64,000 nt of DNA from Sulfonitrofixus sp039714575. GTDB lineage: Bacteria; Campylobacterota; Campylobacteria; Campylobacterales; Sulfurimonadaceae. The stretch is from positions 1 through 64,000 of the forward strand of contig JBDLJE010000002.1 of the NCBI GenBank assembly GCA_039714575.1. Reading direction: 5' to 3'. The notes under the pieces are model-generated. The model had not been told where the DNA came from. It did not search any database and worked only from the letters and a program-made list of their open reading frames with translations. The translations under genes and the position numbers were made by a program. Below, in pieces: positions 17,786 through 26,798 of the stretch; position 1 is the stretch's first letter, and every line of letters begins with the position of its first letter.

Positions 17786-18039
17786 TAAACGTTCCCTTTA
17801 GCATTAATAAACTCTTGAAGAGTTTTAATAGAAGCAAATACCGCTTCTGACTCAGTTATATTGGAGAAGACGATCCCATACTCATTGTCTAAAAAGATCG
17901 TCAGTTCAATCGCGTCCACAGAGTCAAGACCCAGACCGTCATCAAAAAGGTGGTCATCATCACTGATCTCTTCAGCATGAACACCCTCGAGGTTAAACAG
18001 CTCGATCAGCTCTCTTTTTAATTTCTCAGTAGTTATCAA
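17785..18039 (-). CDS. Acyl carrier protein, pigment cluster (ACP 2 of 4)
   Basis: Carrier protein of 84 residues, phosphopantetheine site Ser40 in GLGLDSVDAIEL. It is a close paralogue of the ACP at 28977, sharing LFDDGLGLDSVDAIEL almost exactly. It lies next to the chain length factor and dehydratase genes, so it is a good candidate for the ACP that carries the elongating polyene. The start is a TTG at 18039 with AGGAAG upstream. Confidence 0.88.
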   Translation of the reverse strand: MITTEKLKRELIELFNLEGVHAEEISDDDHLFDDGLGLDSVDAIELTIFLDNEYGIVFSNITESEAVFASIKTLQEFINAKGNV

Positions 18040-18047
18040 TTATCTTC

Positions 18048-18692
18048 CTAAAGTTCAAGCGCGACAACGCACCCGTTTTTACCGTCACAAGCATCTAACA
18101 CATCAAGCATTGCCCAGAGCGAAGGCGCATAACCTTTATGCTCTTTTTGACTCACTGCAGTGTTAGCCTCGTCTTCTGTCGGAACCAGTGTCAACGCGAC
18201 ACCGGACTCAAGGTAATCCGTACAGGTGTTCACTTCGTCAATGTTAGGGATATTGATCGCTTCGCTGCAGACAAGCAGTACTTCATCATCAGTCGTTACA
18301 GATTGCAGCGCACCCGTTTGTAGAACGTTCGCCGAAGTGTCATCGCCGCTGGAGATCGTCAGGATCTCTTGTTTGTTGCCATGCAGCAGTGAAAAGTAAG
18401 AGGGCGCGGTATTATAGACCGAGTTTTGAAAAGCCGTCGGGCTGATAGGCTCATTGGTGTCTATAGCACCGACGATGTCGGCAGTTGCCTGCATCTCACC
18501 GTAAGCAGAACCGTAAACGACCGCACCGTCACGAAAGTCACATGCATCTGCAAGATAGACCATAATACGTGCAGCACGTGTTAGACGGCGACGCAGCATC
18601 ATCTTGGGAACAATGCGTTTTTCATCCAAAGTCTCACATTTTGTATCGGCTGTTACTTTCGCCGTAGCGTTGACGATAAAGTTCATTTTCAT
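18048..18692 (-). CDS. Ketosynthase chain length factor (ApeC-like)
   Basis: Protein of 214 residues resembling the short beta-ketoacyl synthase-like family found in aryl polyene clusters. It keeps the fold landmarks SPTAFQNSVYNTAPS and SSGDDTSAN but has no nucleophilic cysteine at the elbow, where GDDTSAN replaces the ACTSSA type. It overlaps the active ketosynthase gene upstream (ATGA). In characterised APE systems the ApeC-type factor forms a heterodimer with the ApeO ketosynthase, and the same coupling is inferred here. Confidence 0.8.
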   Translation of the reverse strand: MKMNFIVNATAKVTADTKCETLDEKRIVPKMMLRRRLTRAARIMVYLADACDFRDGAVVYGSAYGEMQATADIVGAIDTNEPISPTAFQNSVYNTAPSYFSLLHGNKQEILTISSGDDTSANVLQTGALQSVTTDDEVLLVCSEAINIPNIDEVNTCTDYLESGVALTLVPTEDEANTAVSQKEHKGYAPSLWAMLDVLDACDGKNGCVVALEL

Positions 18693-19792
18693 TTGACTGC
18701 TCCAAATACGACCGCTGTGTTGTTGCCGCCAAAGGCAAATGAATTTGAGATCACATACTTGATCTCTTGTTCAACCGCTTCGAGTGGAAGGTTCACCTTC
18801 TTGTTCTCAGCATCAGACAGTGACGTCTGCGGTGCAATACGCTGCTGTTTGATCACTTCACAAGAGATGACTGCTTCGATAGCCCCCGCCGCACCTAAAG
18901 TGTGGCCTGTGATCGCTTTGGTCGAACTCAGGTAAGGGTTGTGGGTAAAGAGTGTCTCTACTGCCAAGGCCTCGACAGCATCATTAGCCTGCGTACCTGT
19001 TCCATGTGCGTTGACATAGTCGATATCTGTTGTCTTAAGACCGGCATCTTCGATCGCTTTTTGCATACAGGCGATCGCACCGCCCGCCTCAGGATCAGGG
19101 TTGGTCATGTGAAAAGAGTCTGAACTTCCTGCACTCCCGCACACTTCGATACTATCGTCAGTCTGCACGTTTTGTACCAAGAGTGCTGCAATTCCCTCAG
19201 CAACATTCATCCCTTCACGATCCTGCTGGAACGGCGTACATTTTTGTGTCGAGAGAACACCAAGAGCCTGAAAACCGCAGACTGTTGTATAACAGAGCGC
19301 ATCAGCACCGACAACCAGCACATTCTCATACGCACCCAGGTTAATAAGACGCTGTGCCAGCATCATCGCGTTGGCACTTGAGGTACAGGCTGTTGAGATA
19401 GAGCGGCTGTCTTTGAAACCGAACTCCCTGTTCAGCGCATCGGAGATCACAGAGATGGCGTGCTCTTTTGGGTTGATGTTCTTGTAGTTTTTCTCTTTGA
19501 AAAAGATCTGTTCGCTTTTGCCGATACCGCCGACAGATGAGCCGACGATCAAAAGCGTGGTGTTAAAGTTGTCAAGATTGCTATTGTCAAGGACCTGTTG
19601 CGTCACAGTGTTAAGTGAACTAAAAAACTCATTGGGGGCAAAAGAGCCTAATCCAGCCTGATGCTCGGACATATAGCTTGTGTCGATAATAATACCGCTC
19701 TTTTTAGCATAAATCGCATCCATCAGCTCAGCTGTATTACCCGCACAGCTGAGTGATTCATAGGCATTAACAAAGGCACGATTTTTTTGCAT
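18689..19792 (-). CDS. Beta-ketoacyl-ACP synthase (ApeO-like KS)
   Basis: Active elongating ketosynthase of 367 residues: Cys136 in STACTSSAN, His263 in NAHGTGT and His297 in GHTLG. It is shorter than FabF because the N-terminal strand is trimmed (start MQKNRAFVNA). Its stop overlaps the chain length factor gene, which supports a KS-CLF pair that sets the polyene length. It is preceded by a 43-base gap after the defective KS gene, so it has its own ribosome site. Confidence 0.88.
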   Translation of the reverse strand: MQKNRAFVNAYESLSCAGNTAELMDAIYAKKSGIIIDTSYMSEHQAGLGSFAPNEFFSSLNTVTQQVLDNSNLDNFNTTLLIVGSSVGGIGKSEQIFFKEKNYKNINPKEHAISVISDALNREFGFKDSRSISTACTSSANAMMLAQRLINLGAYENVLVVGADALCYTTVCGFQALGVLSTQKCTPFQQDREGMNVAEGIAALLVQNVQTDDSIEVCGSAGSSDSFHMTNPDPEAGGAIACMQKAIEDAGLKTTDIDYVNAHGTGTQANDAVEALAVETLFTHNPYLSSTKAITGHTLGAAGAIEAVISCEVIKQQRIAPQTSLSDAENKKVNLPLEAVEQEIKYVISNSFAFGGNNTAVVFGAVK

Positions 19793-19835
19793 TAAAAAAC
19801 CCTTTTATTATTTTTTGTAATGTAGCACAGAGGCA

Positions 19836-20699
19836 CTAAAAGCGAGGTAAATTTTCGACCGTAATCAATTGATATTTGTCATTGAATGTATCTATAAAAA
19901 CAAGCTTTCCTTCACCCTCTTGGACAAAACGGTTAAGTGCATAAAGCGGTGCGGTCTCATAAAAACCACACCCCTCTTCATACTCAAAACGTTCTCTGTC
20001 ACCGCCACTGAGCATTTCATCCGCCATCTCTTGCGAACAGCGCTGCCCGAAAGCCACTTTATACGACGTTTCAAGACCTTGCAGATAGGCATGCAACTGC
20101 ACACTGTCCATCTCTTTCTCAACGACCTCGATCGATGCAAGAGCACCCTCTTGTTCTGCAGAGAGCAACATCCAGTTACTCCCTTCGCCCAGCGGCGTCT
20201 CATCACAAAGCCCCAGTGTTTTTCTAGTAAACATGACAGGCTCGTGAAACTCATCAACACCGCCAAAGAGGATCTTCTTCACTTTCGCCAGTTCTAGATC
20301 GTTTTGCGCAAGCAGCAGCAGTGTCTGTGTCACAAAACTAACACGTGACACGTTTAGGTTTTTACCTTGTAGACCAAAGAACTGTGCCACATAAAAACCG
20401 GACGTGTTGCTCAACGAGTTGATAAAGTCGACCGGCTTTGGCGGCTGTTTGTGGATATAGCGTTGGTCTCGCAAACGTTTAAAGACGGCCAGATTTCCCT
20501 GTCCCGATGCCATATAGAGTGCTGTCTCTTTGTCAAGTTCAACCCCGCCTACCGCCTGAAAAGCACCCAGCAGTGAAAGTTGAATAAAACGGTCCGTACG
20601 TCTGATCATTGCCGGCGAGACAGCTTTCCACGCCGCTTTGACGTCAAGTTCTTCACCCTCTTTACGGTTGATAGAACCGGTTTTATGGATATAGATCAT
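19836..20699 (-). CDS. Ketosynthase-like protein lacking the catalytic triad
   Basis: Protein of 287 residues with the pattern of a ketosynthase N-terminal half: RTDRFIQLSLLGAF (30s-40s), a GQG turn, and a predicted elbow at VSRVSFVTQTL where an active enzyme has a cysteine; Ser121-Phe122 stand there. No NAHGT or GHTLG motif follows. It is therefore expected to be inactive in condensation. It overlaps the active KS gene upstream (ATGA), which suggests that the two proteins form a heterodimer, for example as a second chain length factor for the resorcinol chains. The frame is intact, so it does not look like a decaying gene. Confidence 0.7.
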   Translation of the reverse strand: MIYIHKTGSINRKEGEELDVKAAWKAVSPAMIRRTDRFIQLSLLGAFQAVGGVELDKETALYMASGQGNLAVFKRLRDQRYIHKQPPKPVDFINSLSNTSGFYVAQFFGLQGKNLNVSRVSFVTQTLLLLAQNDLELAKVKKILFGGVDEFHEPVMFTRKTLGLCDETPLGEGSNWMLLSAEQEGALASIEVVEKEMDSVQLHAYLQGLETSYKVAFGQRCSQEMADEMLSGGDRERFEYEEGCGFYETAPLYALNRFVQEGEGKLVFIDTFNDKYQLITVENLPRF

Positions 20700-21841
20700 G
20701 ACCTTGCCTTCTCGATCACTATCGAGGTGTTATTTCCCCCGAACCCAAAATAGTTTAACATGAAACTACCGTTCTTACACGCTTTCTTTTCATATAATGG
20801 TTCCCACGCAAGTTCCTCGTCAACAGTGACAAAGTTAGGCGTACCCGGGATAAAACCGGCATCCACGCACTCCATCGTCAACAGCAGTTCACTCGAACCG
20901 CAGCTGCCTAAAGTGTGGCCGATATAAGGCTTCAATGAGAAAAAGTCGGGCGCCTCTTTAAAGAGCTTCTTCATCCCGTTTATCTCAGCCGTATCATTAA
21001 GAGCGCTGGCCGTGCCGTGGGCTTTGACAGCGTTAATATCTTCAGCAGTGACGTCGGCATTGTCCAAGGCGGCACCGACCACCTCTGCAATACCGCTGCC
21101 GTCCGGGTTTGCGCCGGTAACACTGTATGTCTCACAATTGCTTGCACTTCCAAGGAAAACCCACGGTGACGGGGCAACATCGTCCCGGCTCATAAAGAGC
21201 GCACTGATCGCCTCTCCCAGGATAATACCCGACCGGTCTCTGTCAAAAGGCGCTATTTTAGCAGGCGATAAGAGCTGCATCGATACAAACCCTTCAAACG
21301 AGACAGGGGAAAACATCTCAAAACCGATAACAAGGGCATAGTCAATAATACCCCCTTCCAGCATCGATGCCGCATCGATCACGGCATTGGCACTTGAGGT
21401 ACAAGCGGTGTTGTAAGTCAAAGAGAAGTGGTGCAACCCAAAATGTTTGGTAAGATGATCCGTATAAAAGCCGTTACCGATCCGTTCACATCCCACTGTT
21501 TCAACCTGCGAGTTGTCATAGTTTTGCCCCAGAGGCAGACTTAAAGAGAGATCATTCGAGGCACTGCCGAAAAAAAGCCCGCACCGGCTGAGGGCATCAG
21601 CACTCAGCCCAAGTTTATCGATCGCTCTTTGCACTGCCTCTTCAAGATAGTGCAGCGGTATGGAGAGGGCACTGTTACGTTCGCCCTCATCGATACTGTA
21701 GTAGTCAAAGGAGAGCTCTTCACCCATGATGGTCGTCATATCTCTTTTGATACTGCAATATGTTCCATCTGACAGATGCTGCAGACGCTCGTTTTTGTCA
21801 CCTAAAGCACTCAGTATTTCACCGCCAAGTAGTGTGATCAT
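20696..21841 (-). CDS. Beta-ketoacyl-ACP synthase, pigment cluster
   Basis: Elongating ketosynthase of 381 residues with an intact active site: Cys147 in NTACTSSAN, His275 in KAHGTAS and His309 in GHTLGSCG. It is coupled by overlap to the KS-like gene downstream and separated by 18 bases from an ACP gene upstream. Because it lies nearest to the DarA/DarB part, I infer a role in making the 3-ketoacyl chains used for the dialkylresorcinol, but a role in polyene elongation is equally possible. Confidence 0.88.
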   Translation of the reverse strand: MITLLGGEILSALGDKNERLQHLSDGTYCSIKRDMTTIMGEELSFDYYSIDEGERNSALSIPLHYLEEAVQRAIDKLGLSADALSRCGLFFGSASNDLSLSLPLGQNYDNSQVETVGCERIGNGFYTDHLTKHFGLHHFSLTYNTACTSSANAVIDAASMLEGGIIDYALVIGFEMFSPVSFEGFVSMQLLSPAKIAPFDRDRSGIILGEAISALFMSRDDVAPSPWVFLGSASNCETYSVTGANPDGSGIAEVVGAALDNADVTAEDINAVKAHGTASALNDTAEINGMKKLFKEAPDFFSLKPYIGHTLGSCGSSELLLTMECVDAGFIPGTPNFVTVDEELAWEPLYEKKACKNGSFMLNYFGFGGNNTSIVIEKARS

Positions 21842-21859
21842 TTTAACGTTCTCTTCTTT

Positions 21860-22129
21860 CTACTCAGGCTGGACGTAGTCAGCAAGATTGTTGATCGTTG
21901 TCACAACACGTCGAAAATCTTTGGAGTCGCCCAGGCGGATCTTGAATTGTGTCTGCAGACCCATAGAGATCTGGAGTGCATCAAGAGAGTCCAACTCCAA
22001 ACCGCTTGCATCTGAAAAAAGTTCAACATCGTCTGCCAGCTCTTCAGGTGCAATATCCTCTTTTTCACACTCTTCAATGATCATCGTTTTTAGGCGCAGT
22101 TTCAGCGCATCGTCTTGAGAACCTATCAT
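21860..22129 (-). CDS. Acyl carrier protein, pigment cluster (ACP 3 of 4)
   Basis: Carrier protein of 89 residues with the phosphopantetheine site Ser48 in LELDSLDALQI. Its N-terminal helix is longer than in the other ACPs of the locus. The start overlaps the ABC permease stop (ATGA). Its location between the DAR-side genes and a KS suggests it is the DarC-type carrier, an inference from position only. Confidence 0.87.
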   Translation of the reverse strand: MIGSQDDALKLRLKTMIIEECEKEDIAPEELADDVELFSDASGLELDSLDALQISMGLQTQFKIRLGDSKDFRRVVTTINNLADYVQPE

Positions 22130-23316
22130 GCCACTCTCCTTATCTTATAGTTAAATATTCCTGCCGCGATGATGAGTGAGACCAGACCAAAAAGGAGCAG
22201 TCCCACCACTTCATACATCACATCGTTTATCGTTCCGCGTCGCAAAAAGACATCCAGAAAACCTTCCAGTCCCCAGGACATCGGTGAGACATTCGCAAAC
22301 TCTTTCATAAAATCCGGCATCACGAACTTCGGTACCATGACCCCGCCGATCGCCCCTAAAAGGATGTTGATAATGCCGCCGATAGTGGTTGCCTGCTCCA
22401 CACTGTCGACCGTCACCGCGATCAAGATAGAGAGTCCGATGGCCGACAGGCTCAGTGCCAGTGAGACGGCTATCAAAGCACTGATATCGCCGCCTATCGT
22501 CAATGCTGCCGCACCAAAAAGAGGAACCACGAACATCCCGACCGCTATCATGACCCAGACCTGCAGTTGATTGATCAGCATGTAGGGGATGATCTTGCCG
22601 CCGAAAAGTACCGGCAGTGAGACGTTCATCGTGCTCAGACGCATCAAGGTGTTCTGCTTGCGTTCACTGATAAAGATCGTCGACATCGGGATGATGACAA
22701 AAAAGAGACCGAAGACGATCCATGAGGGAACACTCTGCTGAGTGGACGTCGGTTTTTCATCTTCATCAAGTGACGCATAATGGATCTTCATCATGCTTTT
22801 TTCATCGAACTCTATCTTTTTGGCCTCAGACTTTTCGCCCCGCATACTGCTCTTCATCTCTTGAGCAAGGTTGACGGCATCGAGGCGCACCTGCATAACA
22901 CTGCTGAGCACCTGCGTTTTGAAAAGCATCAGATGGCTCTGTCCGATGTCCGACGCCACTTCGATCTGAAGTGCCGAGTTGTTGGCCTCGTTTTGGGAGA
23001 ACTGGGACTTGAACCCTTCAGGGATGACAACGATAAACTGAACGCCTTCCTCTTTCGGTTTGCCGAAATCATCACTGATGTTATGTTCGGTCATCATTTT
23101 GTTTTCACGGAATTTCGAGAGAAGAGAGTAGCTTTCTAACGAGTTGTCTCTGTCAATAACAGCATATTCGATCAGTGCTTTATCTTCATTAAAGACATCT
23201 TTAAGTGCCAAAGACATGATCAAAATAAAGACGGCCGGCATGACAAAGAGTGCCGCAAGAGCATGTTTGTCGCGAGAGACCAGCAAGAACTCTTTGATCA
23301 ACATCGCTTTAAACAT
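22126..23316 (-). CDS. ABC-2 type exporter permease, pigment cluster
   Basis: Inner membrane protein of 396 residues: an N-terminal membrane segment (about 20-40), a long extracytoplasmic domain of about 150 residues, and five or six membrane segments in the C-terminal half. This is the ABC-2 layout of lipid and antibiotic exporters. It overlaps the ATPase gene by eight bases. It likely exports the pigment or a precursor, in addition to the MMPL/LolA-like route encoded in the left operon. Confidence 0.85.
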   Translation of the reverse strand: MFKAMLIKEFLLVSRDKHALAALFVMPAVFILIMSLALKDVFNEDKALIEYAVIDRDNSLESYSLLSKFRENKMMTEHNISDDFGKPKEEGVQFIVVIPEGFKSQFSQNEANNSALQIEVASDIGQSHLMLFKTQVLSSVMQVRLDAVNLAQEMKSSMRGEKSEAKKIEFDEKSMMKIHYASLDEDEKPTSTQQSVPSWIVFGLFFVIIPMSTIFISERKQNTLMRLSTMNVSLPVLFGGKIIPYMLINQLQVWVMIAVGMFVVPLFGAAALTIGGDISALIAVSLALSLSAIGLSILIAVTVDSVEQATTIGGIINILLGAIGGVMVPKFVMPDFMKEFANVSPMSWGLEGFLDVFLRRGTINDVMYEVVGLLLFGLVSLIIAAGIFNYKIRRVA

Positions 23317-24232
23317 CGGCGCGTCCTTTTGATGTCAGGTTGATGAACAGAGATTCAAGCGTCGTCGTACCGTAACGGATGTTCCTGACGACAATGCTGC
23401 TGGCTTCCAAAAGTGCTAACGCTTCGGAGACACTGCTGCTCTCCTTGCCTTCGAGCATAAGCGAACTGTCATCAATCACAGTCAGTGTTTTCATCTTTGC
23501 ACAAGCCTCCTGCAACTTCTCTAGCGGCGTCTCATAGATCTCTAAGATAAGCTGGTCGGCACTCTCGTTAGTAAGCATACTTTCAATGCTCCCCTGCTTG
23601 ATGATCTCTCCGGCATTGATGATCGCCACCTCATCACAGATCTTCTCGATCTCAGGCATATAGTGCGAGGTATAGACCACTGTTTTGTTATCTTTTTTAA
23701 ATGACATGATCGTCTCTAGGATCTCGTTACGCGACTCAGGATCGATCCCGACCGTCGGTTCGTCAAAAAAGAGGATGTCCGGATCGTTAAGCAGACCGAT
23801 AGCGATGTTAAGACGGCGTTTCTGCCCGCCGGAGAGTGTAGACGCTTTTTGGTTGAGCATTGAGCTCAAACGATTGGTCTCAACGGCATACTCTATGTTT
23901 TTTTTCAGTGTATCAGCTTCAATGTTTTGTATACCGCCGAAAAAATTGAGGTTCTCTATAACCGTAAGGTTCTCATAAAAGGCAAGTGTCTGAGGAATAA
24001 GCGCACACCGTTTTCGGATCGCTTCCAGGTTTTTGTCCAAAGCAAGATCAAAAACAGTGACCTCCCCTTCATTGTATTTCGTAAGGCCGTTAAGAATAGA
24101 TATAAGTGTCGTCTTTCCGGCACCATTCGGTCCTAAAAGGCCGAAAACAGTCCCCGCTTTTATCTCCAGCGAAAGATGGTTAAGGGCTACCTTCTCATCA
24201 TAACGTTTGAGCAGGTTTGTGATCTTGATCAT
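23309..24232 (-). CDS. ABC transporter ATP-binding protein, pigment cluster
   Basis: ATPase of 307 residues. Walker A is GPNGAGKTT, the signature is LSGGQKRR and Walker B is ILFFDEPTVGID, with the family C-terminal extension of drug or lipid exporters. I use the ATG at 24232, which overlaps the stop of the BtrH-like gene; a TTG one codon upstream is also possible. It works with the permease encoded next. Confidence 0.92.
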   Translation of the reverse strand: MIKITNLLKRYDEKVALNHLSLEIKAGTVFGLLGPNGAGKTTLISILNGLTKYNEGEVTVFDLALDKNLEAIRKRCALIPQTLAFYENLTVIENLNFFGGIQNIEADTLKKNIEYAVETNRLSSMLNQKASTLSGGQKRRLNIAIGLLNDPDILFFDEPTVGIDPESRNEILETIMSFKKDNKTVVYTSHYMPEIEKICDEVAIINAGEIIKQGSIESMLTNESADQLILEIYETPLEKLQEACAKMKTLTVIDDSSLMLEGKESSSVSEALALLEASSIVVRNIRYGTTTLESLFINLTSKGRADV

Positions 24233-25236
24233 CAAAAAGCCGTTAATAATTTCTTGTAGACCACCGCTTCTTCATCTGCGATAGACTCAAGTTTGTCAGC
24301 AATAGCACTGAAATCGACTGTCTCACCTTTTTTAGAGCGGATCGACTTGGCGATAAGCAGTGCAAATTCGCGCCAGCTGTCACCCACTGCCGTCATCATC
24401 TCTGACGCTTCTAACAATGTATCATTTGAAAGTATGGTCCCCGTCTCTTGTAAAAAAGAGGCGTATATGTAACGAAAGCCAGCCCCGCCTGTTCCTATCT
24501 CTTCTTGCATTCTTACAATATGGCCTAAAAAAAGTCGTGCATAACGACGGTCTTTAGACTCTAAGTTTCGGATACTTTTAGCTAAGTAGCGAATCCCCTT
24601 CAGTCCGGCAATAGGTACAGGTGTCTTCAACATTCGCTTAGCCACTGACTTGATCGCTTTAGGAACAACACGCTCATAATCGATCGTCTCAGGAACAAAA
24701 GTCGGATAATAGATAGCCCCTTTCGGTGCCATCACCCCTTTTGCAAAACGAGCCTTGCGAAACTCCTGCTCATTCGCCTCGACAACATGTTCAAAAACAG
24801 GGTCGCTGATCTTATAGATATCCTCTTGCTTGCCATAGACCAGAAGGTTATGACCGTTAAAGTGAAAACGCATCTCGTCAGGCAGATAAGGGAGCCAGAA
24901 AACAGAGGTCTGTGCACCGACGATCTTCCCCTCTTTTAAAAGTTCATCCAGACGCTGCTGCCCTTTGAGCTGGTTGGAGAAGGTCTCGATCTTCATCTTC
25001 AGACCAAGGTTCTTTTGCAGCCCTTTGATGATCGCTTTGGGGAGCGACCGGTATGCGATCAGCGGCATACCTGCCAGTTTGACGAACGGAAGGTAAGCAA
25101 AGTTCAGAGCACTTGAGAGACCAAAGGCCATCGGCTCACTCATCGCAAGTCCATGATGAGACAACATGATTGACATGACACCGCTTTCACAATGGCCGGC
25201 GTGCTTGTGGGTAAATTCTTTTGTTACTTCAGACAA
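24232..25236 (-). CDS. BtrH-like (BtrH_N/DUF4872) acyltransferase candidate
   Basis: Protein of 334 residues that starts with a BtrH-type domain: AGHCESG at residues 13-19 places Cys16 next to His15, a probable nucleophile. BtrH of butirosin biosynthesis moves an acyl group from a carrier protein to the acceptor. The C-terminal ~200 residues fit the DUF4872-type helical domain. In this locus it is the best candidate for the enzyme that forms the ester between polyene acid and resorcinol. It starts with TTG directly after the TGA of the small gene upstream. Confidence 0.7.
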   Translation of the reverse strand: MSEVTKEFTHKHAGHCESGVMSIMLSHHGLAMSEPMAFGLSSALNFAYLPFVKLAGMPLIAYRSLPKAIIKGLQKNLGLKMKIETFSNQLKGQQRLDELLKEGKIVGAQTSVFWLPYLPDEMRFHFNGHNLLVYGKQEDIYKISDPVFEHVVEANEQEFRKARFAKGVMAPKGAIYYPTFVPETIDYERVVPKAIKSVAKRMLKTPVPIAGLKGIRYLAKSIRNLESKDRRYARLFLGHIVRMQEEIGTGGAGFRYIYASFLQETGTILSNDTLLEASEMMTAVGDSWREFALLIAKSIRSKKGETVDFSAIADKLESIADEEAVVYKKLLTAF

Positions 25237-25644
25237 TCAAGACTCTTTTTTTGGAAGTTGTTTTAAGGCATCGACAGTAATACCCATCACCTCAGCATAA
25301 CGCTCTAACATCTTGGCAGAGAGTTTGGCAAATACCGCAGGTTGAAAATGTCGTTTGATACGCCATTGAAAAAGACCGGTCGCTTGGGATAGAGAGAGAA
25401 GGTCAAGTCGCTTACTGTACATGTGGAACTCTAAAGGGGAGATCTCGCCACCCGCACACGCATCATACGCATCATCTGCCAATCTCTCCAACTCGGCTAC
25501 CGCCTGCTGCGTTGCCTCCTCTTCGACATCCCATCCGCTTGATGCTACAACGCCATACTCGCCGTCTTTACCCGTTGCATAGACGGCACGTTTTTGGCCT
25601 TTGTAAATGCTGTTGTCGTCTTGCGGGACCTCTTGTTCTTTCAT
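25237..25644 (-). CDS. Small protein of the DAR module, possible HTH-type
   Basis: Protein of 135 residues that I cannot assign to a family of known function. It has a charged N-terminus with YKGQKRAVYAT, a GYGVVASSGW-like segment and a C-terminal helical part in which LSLSQATGLFQWRIKRHF resembles a helix-turn-helix. It sits between DarB and the BtrH-like gene with spacings of 0 to 2 bases, so it is a constant member of the operon. A regulator or an assembly factor are both possible. Confidence 0.6.
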   Translation of the reverse strand: MKEQEVPQDDNSIYKGQKRAVYATGKDGEYGVVASSGWDVEEEATQQAVAELERLADDAYDACAGGEISPLEFHMYSKRLDLLSLSQATGLFQWRIKRHFQPAVFAKLSAKMLERYAEVMGITVDALKQLPKKES

Positions 25645-25646
25645 CG

Positions 25647-26795
25647 TTAGACAACTTCCAGCTTCATAAATGCTGTAGAGAAACGACCGCTTTCAGGAAT
25701 GTAACAGAGCAGTTTGTCACCTACGTTCAGTCTGCCTGAGTGAAAAAGTTCTTCGAGCATGATATAGATCGAAGCAGAACCGGTGTTGCCCTTGGCTGGC
25801 AGGTTGGTAAACCACTTCTCTTGAGCGATGTCGCAATCTGCCTCTTTCATCCCCTCGTAGACTTTATCACGGAAATAACCTGACGAGTAATGCGGCAGGA
25901 AGTAGGTGATCTCATCGGGGTTCAACGTACCCTTTTCGATCAGCTCTCGAAGCGGTTTTGTCACCGTGTATTCGATGATCTTTTCATTGAGGAGTTTGAC
26001 GTCTTGCTTGACAGAGAAAATAGACTGTTTCAACCACTCTTGCGGCTGATACTCTCGCCACCCTTTGACACTGCCGTCTTCAAGTTTTTCACAACCGGCA
26101 TACATACAGGCATCGAGTTCGTTGGCATATGACTTTTGGACGATCCAATCGATCTTGAGCGAGATACCGTTAGTGTTCGGTTTGGCGCTCATCAAGGCAG
26201 CACCGGCGCCGTCACTCAGCATCCAGCGTAAAAAGTCTTTCTCAAATGCGATCTCCGGCTGACGCTCCAGCTTCTCTATCCGGGCATCAACCTCTTCTTC
26301 GAAGTTTTGCGCACGCATCACAGAAGAGGCATTTTCTGAACCCGTTGCGACTGCATTTTCACTTTGTCCTGAAAGAACAGACATATAACCGTACTTAAGT
26401 GACATCGTTCCGGAGAGGCATATCCCCGATGTTGCGATCACTTCGCAGCTTGGGATACCCAGTTCGCCATGCACCATCAAAGCATGGTTCGGCAGCAGTT
26501 GGTCAGGCAGTGTTGTTCCGCAGGCAAGCAGTTCAACAGTGTTGATATCAAAGTCGTCTGAGTTAAGTTTACGGATCGCCTCTGCTGCTATCTGCGCATT
26601 GGTATGCGTGGTCTCACCGCTCTCTTTGTCAATAGCATAATGGCGAGTTTTGATCTTGTTGGAACGCAAGATGAGTTTCTTTGCACGCGAAGGACGCGGA
26701 CCGACCTGGCCTAATACCTTCTCGATCTCACTGTTGTCAACTGCTTCGTTTGGCAAAAATGCCTGAATATCATTGATGTATACCTGTTTACTCAC
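25647..26795 (-). CDS. darB: Ketoacyl synthase III of dialkylresorcinol formation (DarB-like)
   Basis: KAS III-fold enzyme of 382 residues with the Cys-His-Asn triad Cys126 (SGICLSG), His302 (LPHYSSG) and Asn337 (KGNTGSAS). It is longer than FabH and has an insert around residues 160-190. DarB joins two ketoacyl chains to the cyclic precursor of dialkylresorcinols. The assignment rests on the neighbouring DarA gene, three bases downstream of which it begins, and on the fact that a separate housekeeping fabH exists at 39147. The start is a GTG at 26795 with AGGACGG upstream. Confidence 0.8.
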   Translation of the reverse strand: MSKQVYINDIQAFLPNEAVDNSEIEKVLGQVGPRPSRAKKLILRSNKIKTRHYAIDKESGETTHTNAQIAAEAIRKLNSDDFDINTVELLACGTTLPDQLLPNHALMVHGELGIPSCEVIATSGICLSGTMSLKYGYMSVLSGQSENAVATGSENASSVMRAQNFEEEVDARIEKLERQPEIAFEKDFLRWMLSDGAGAALMSAKPNTNGISLKIDWIVQKSYANELDACMYAGCEKLEDGSVKGWREYQPQEWLKQSIFSVKQDVKLLNEKIIEYTVTKPLRELIEKGTLNPDEITYFLPHYSSGYFRDKVYEGMKEADCDIAQEKWFTNLPAKGNTGSASIYIMLEELFHSGRLNVGDKLLCYIPESGRFSTAFMKLEVV

Positions 26796-26798
26796 TGC

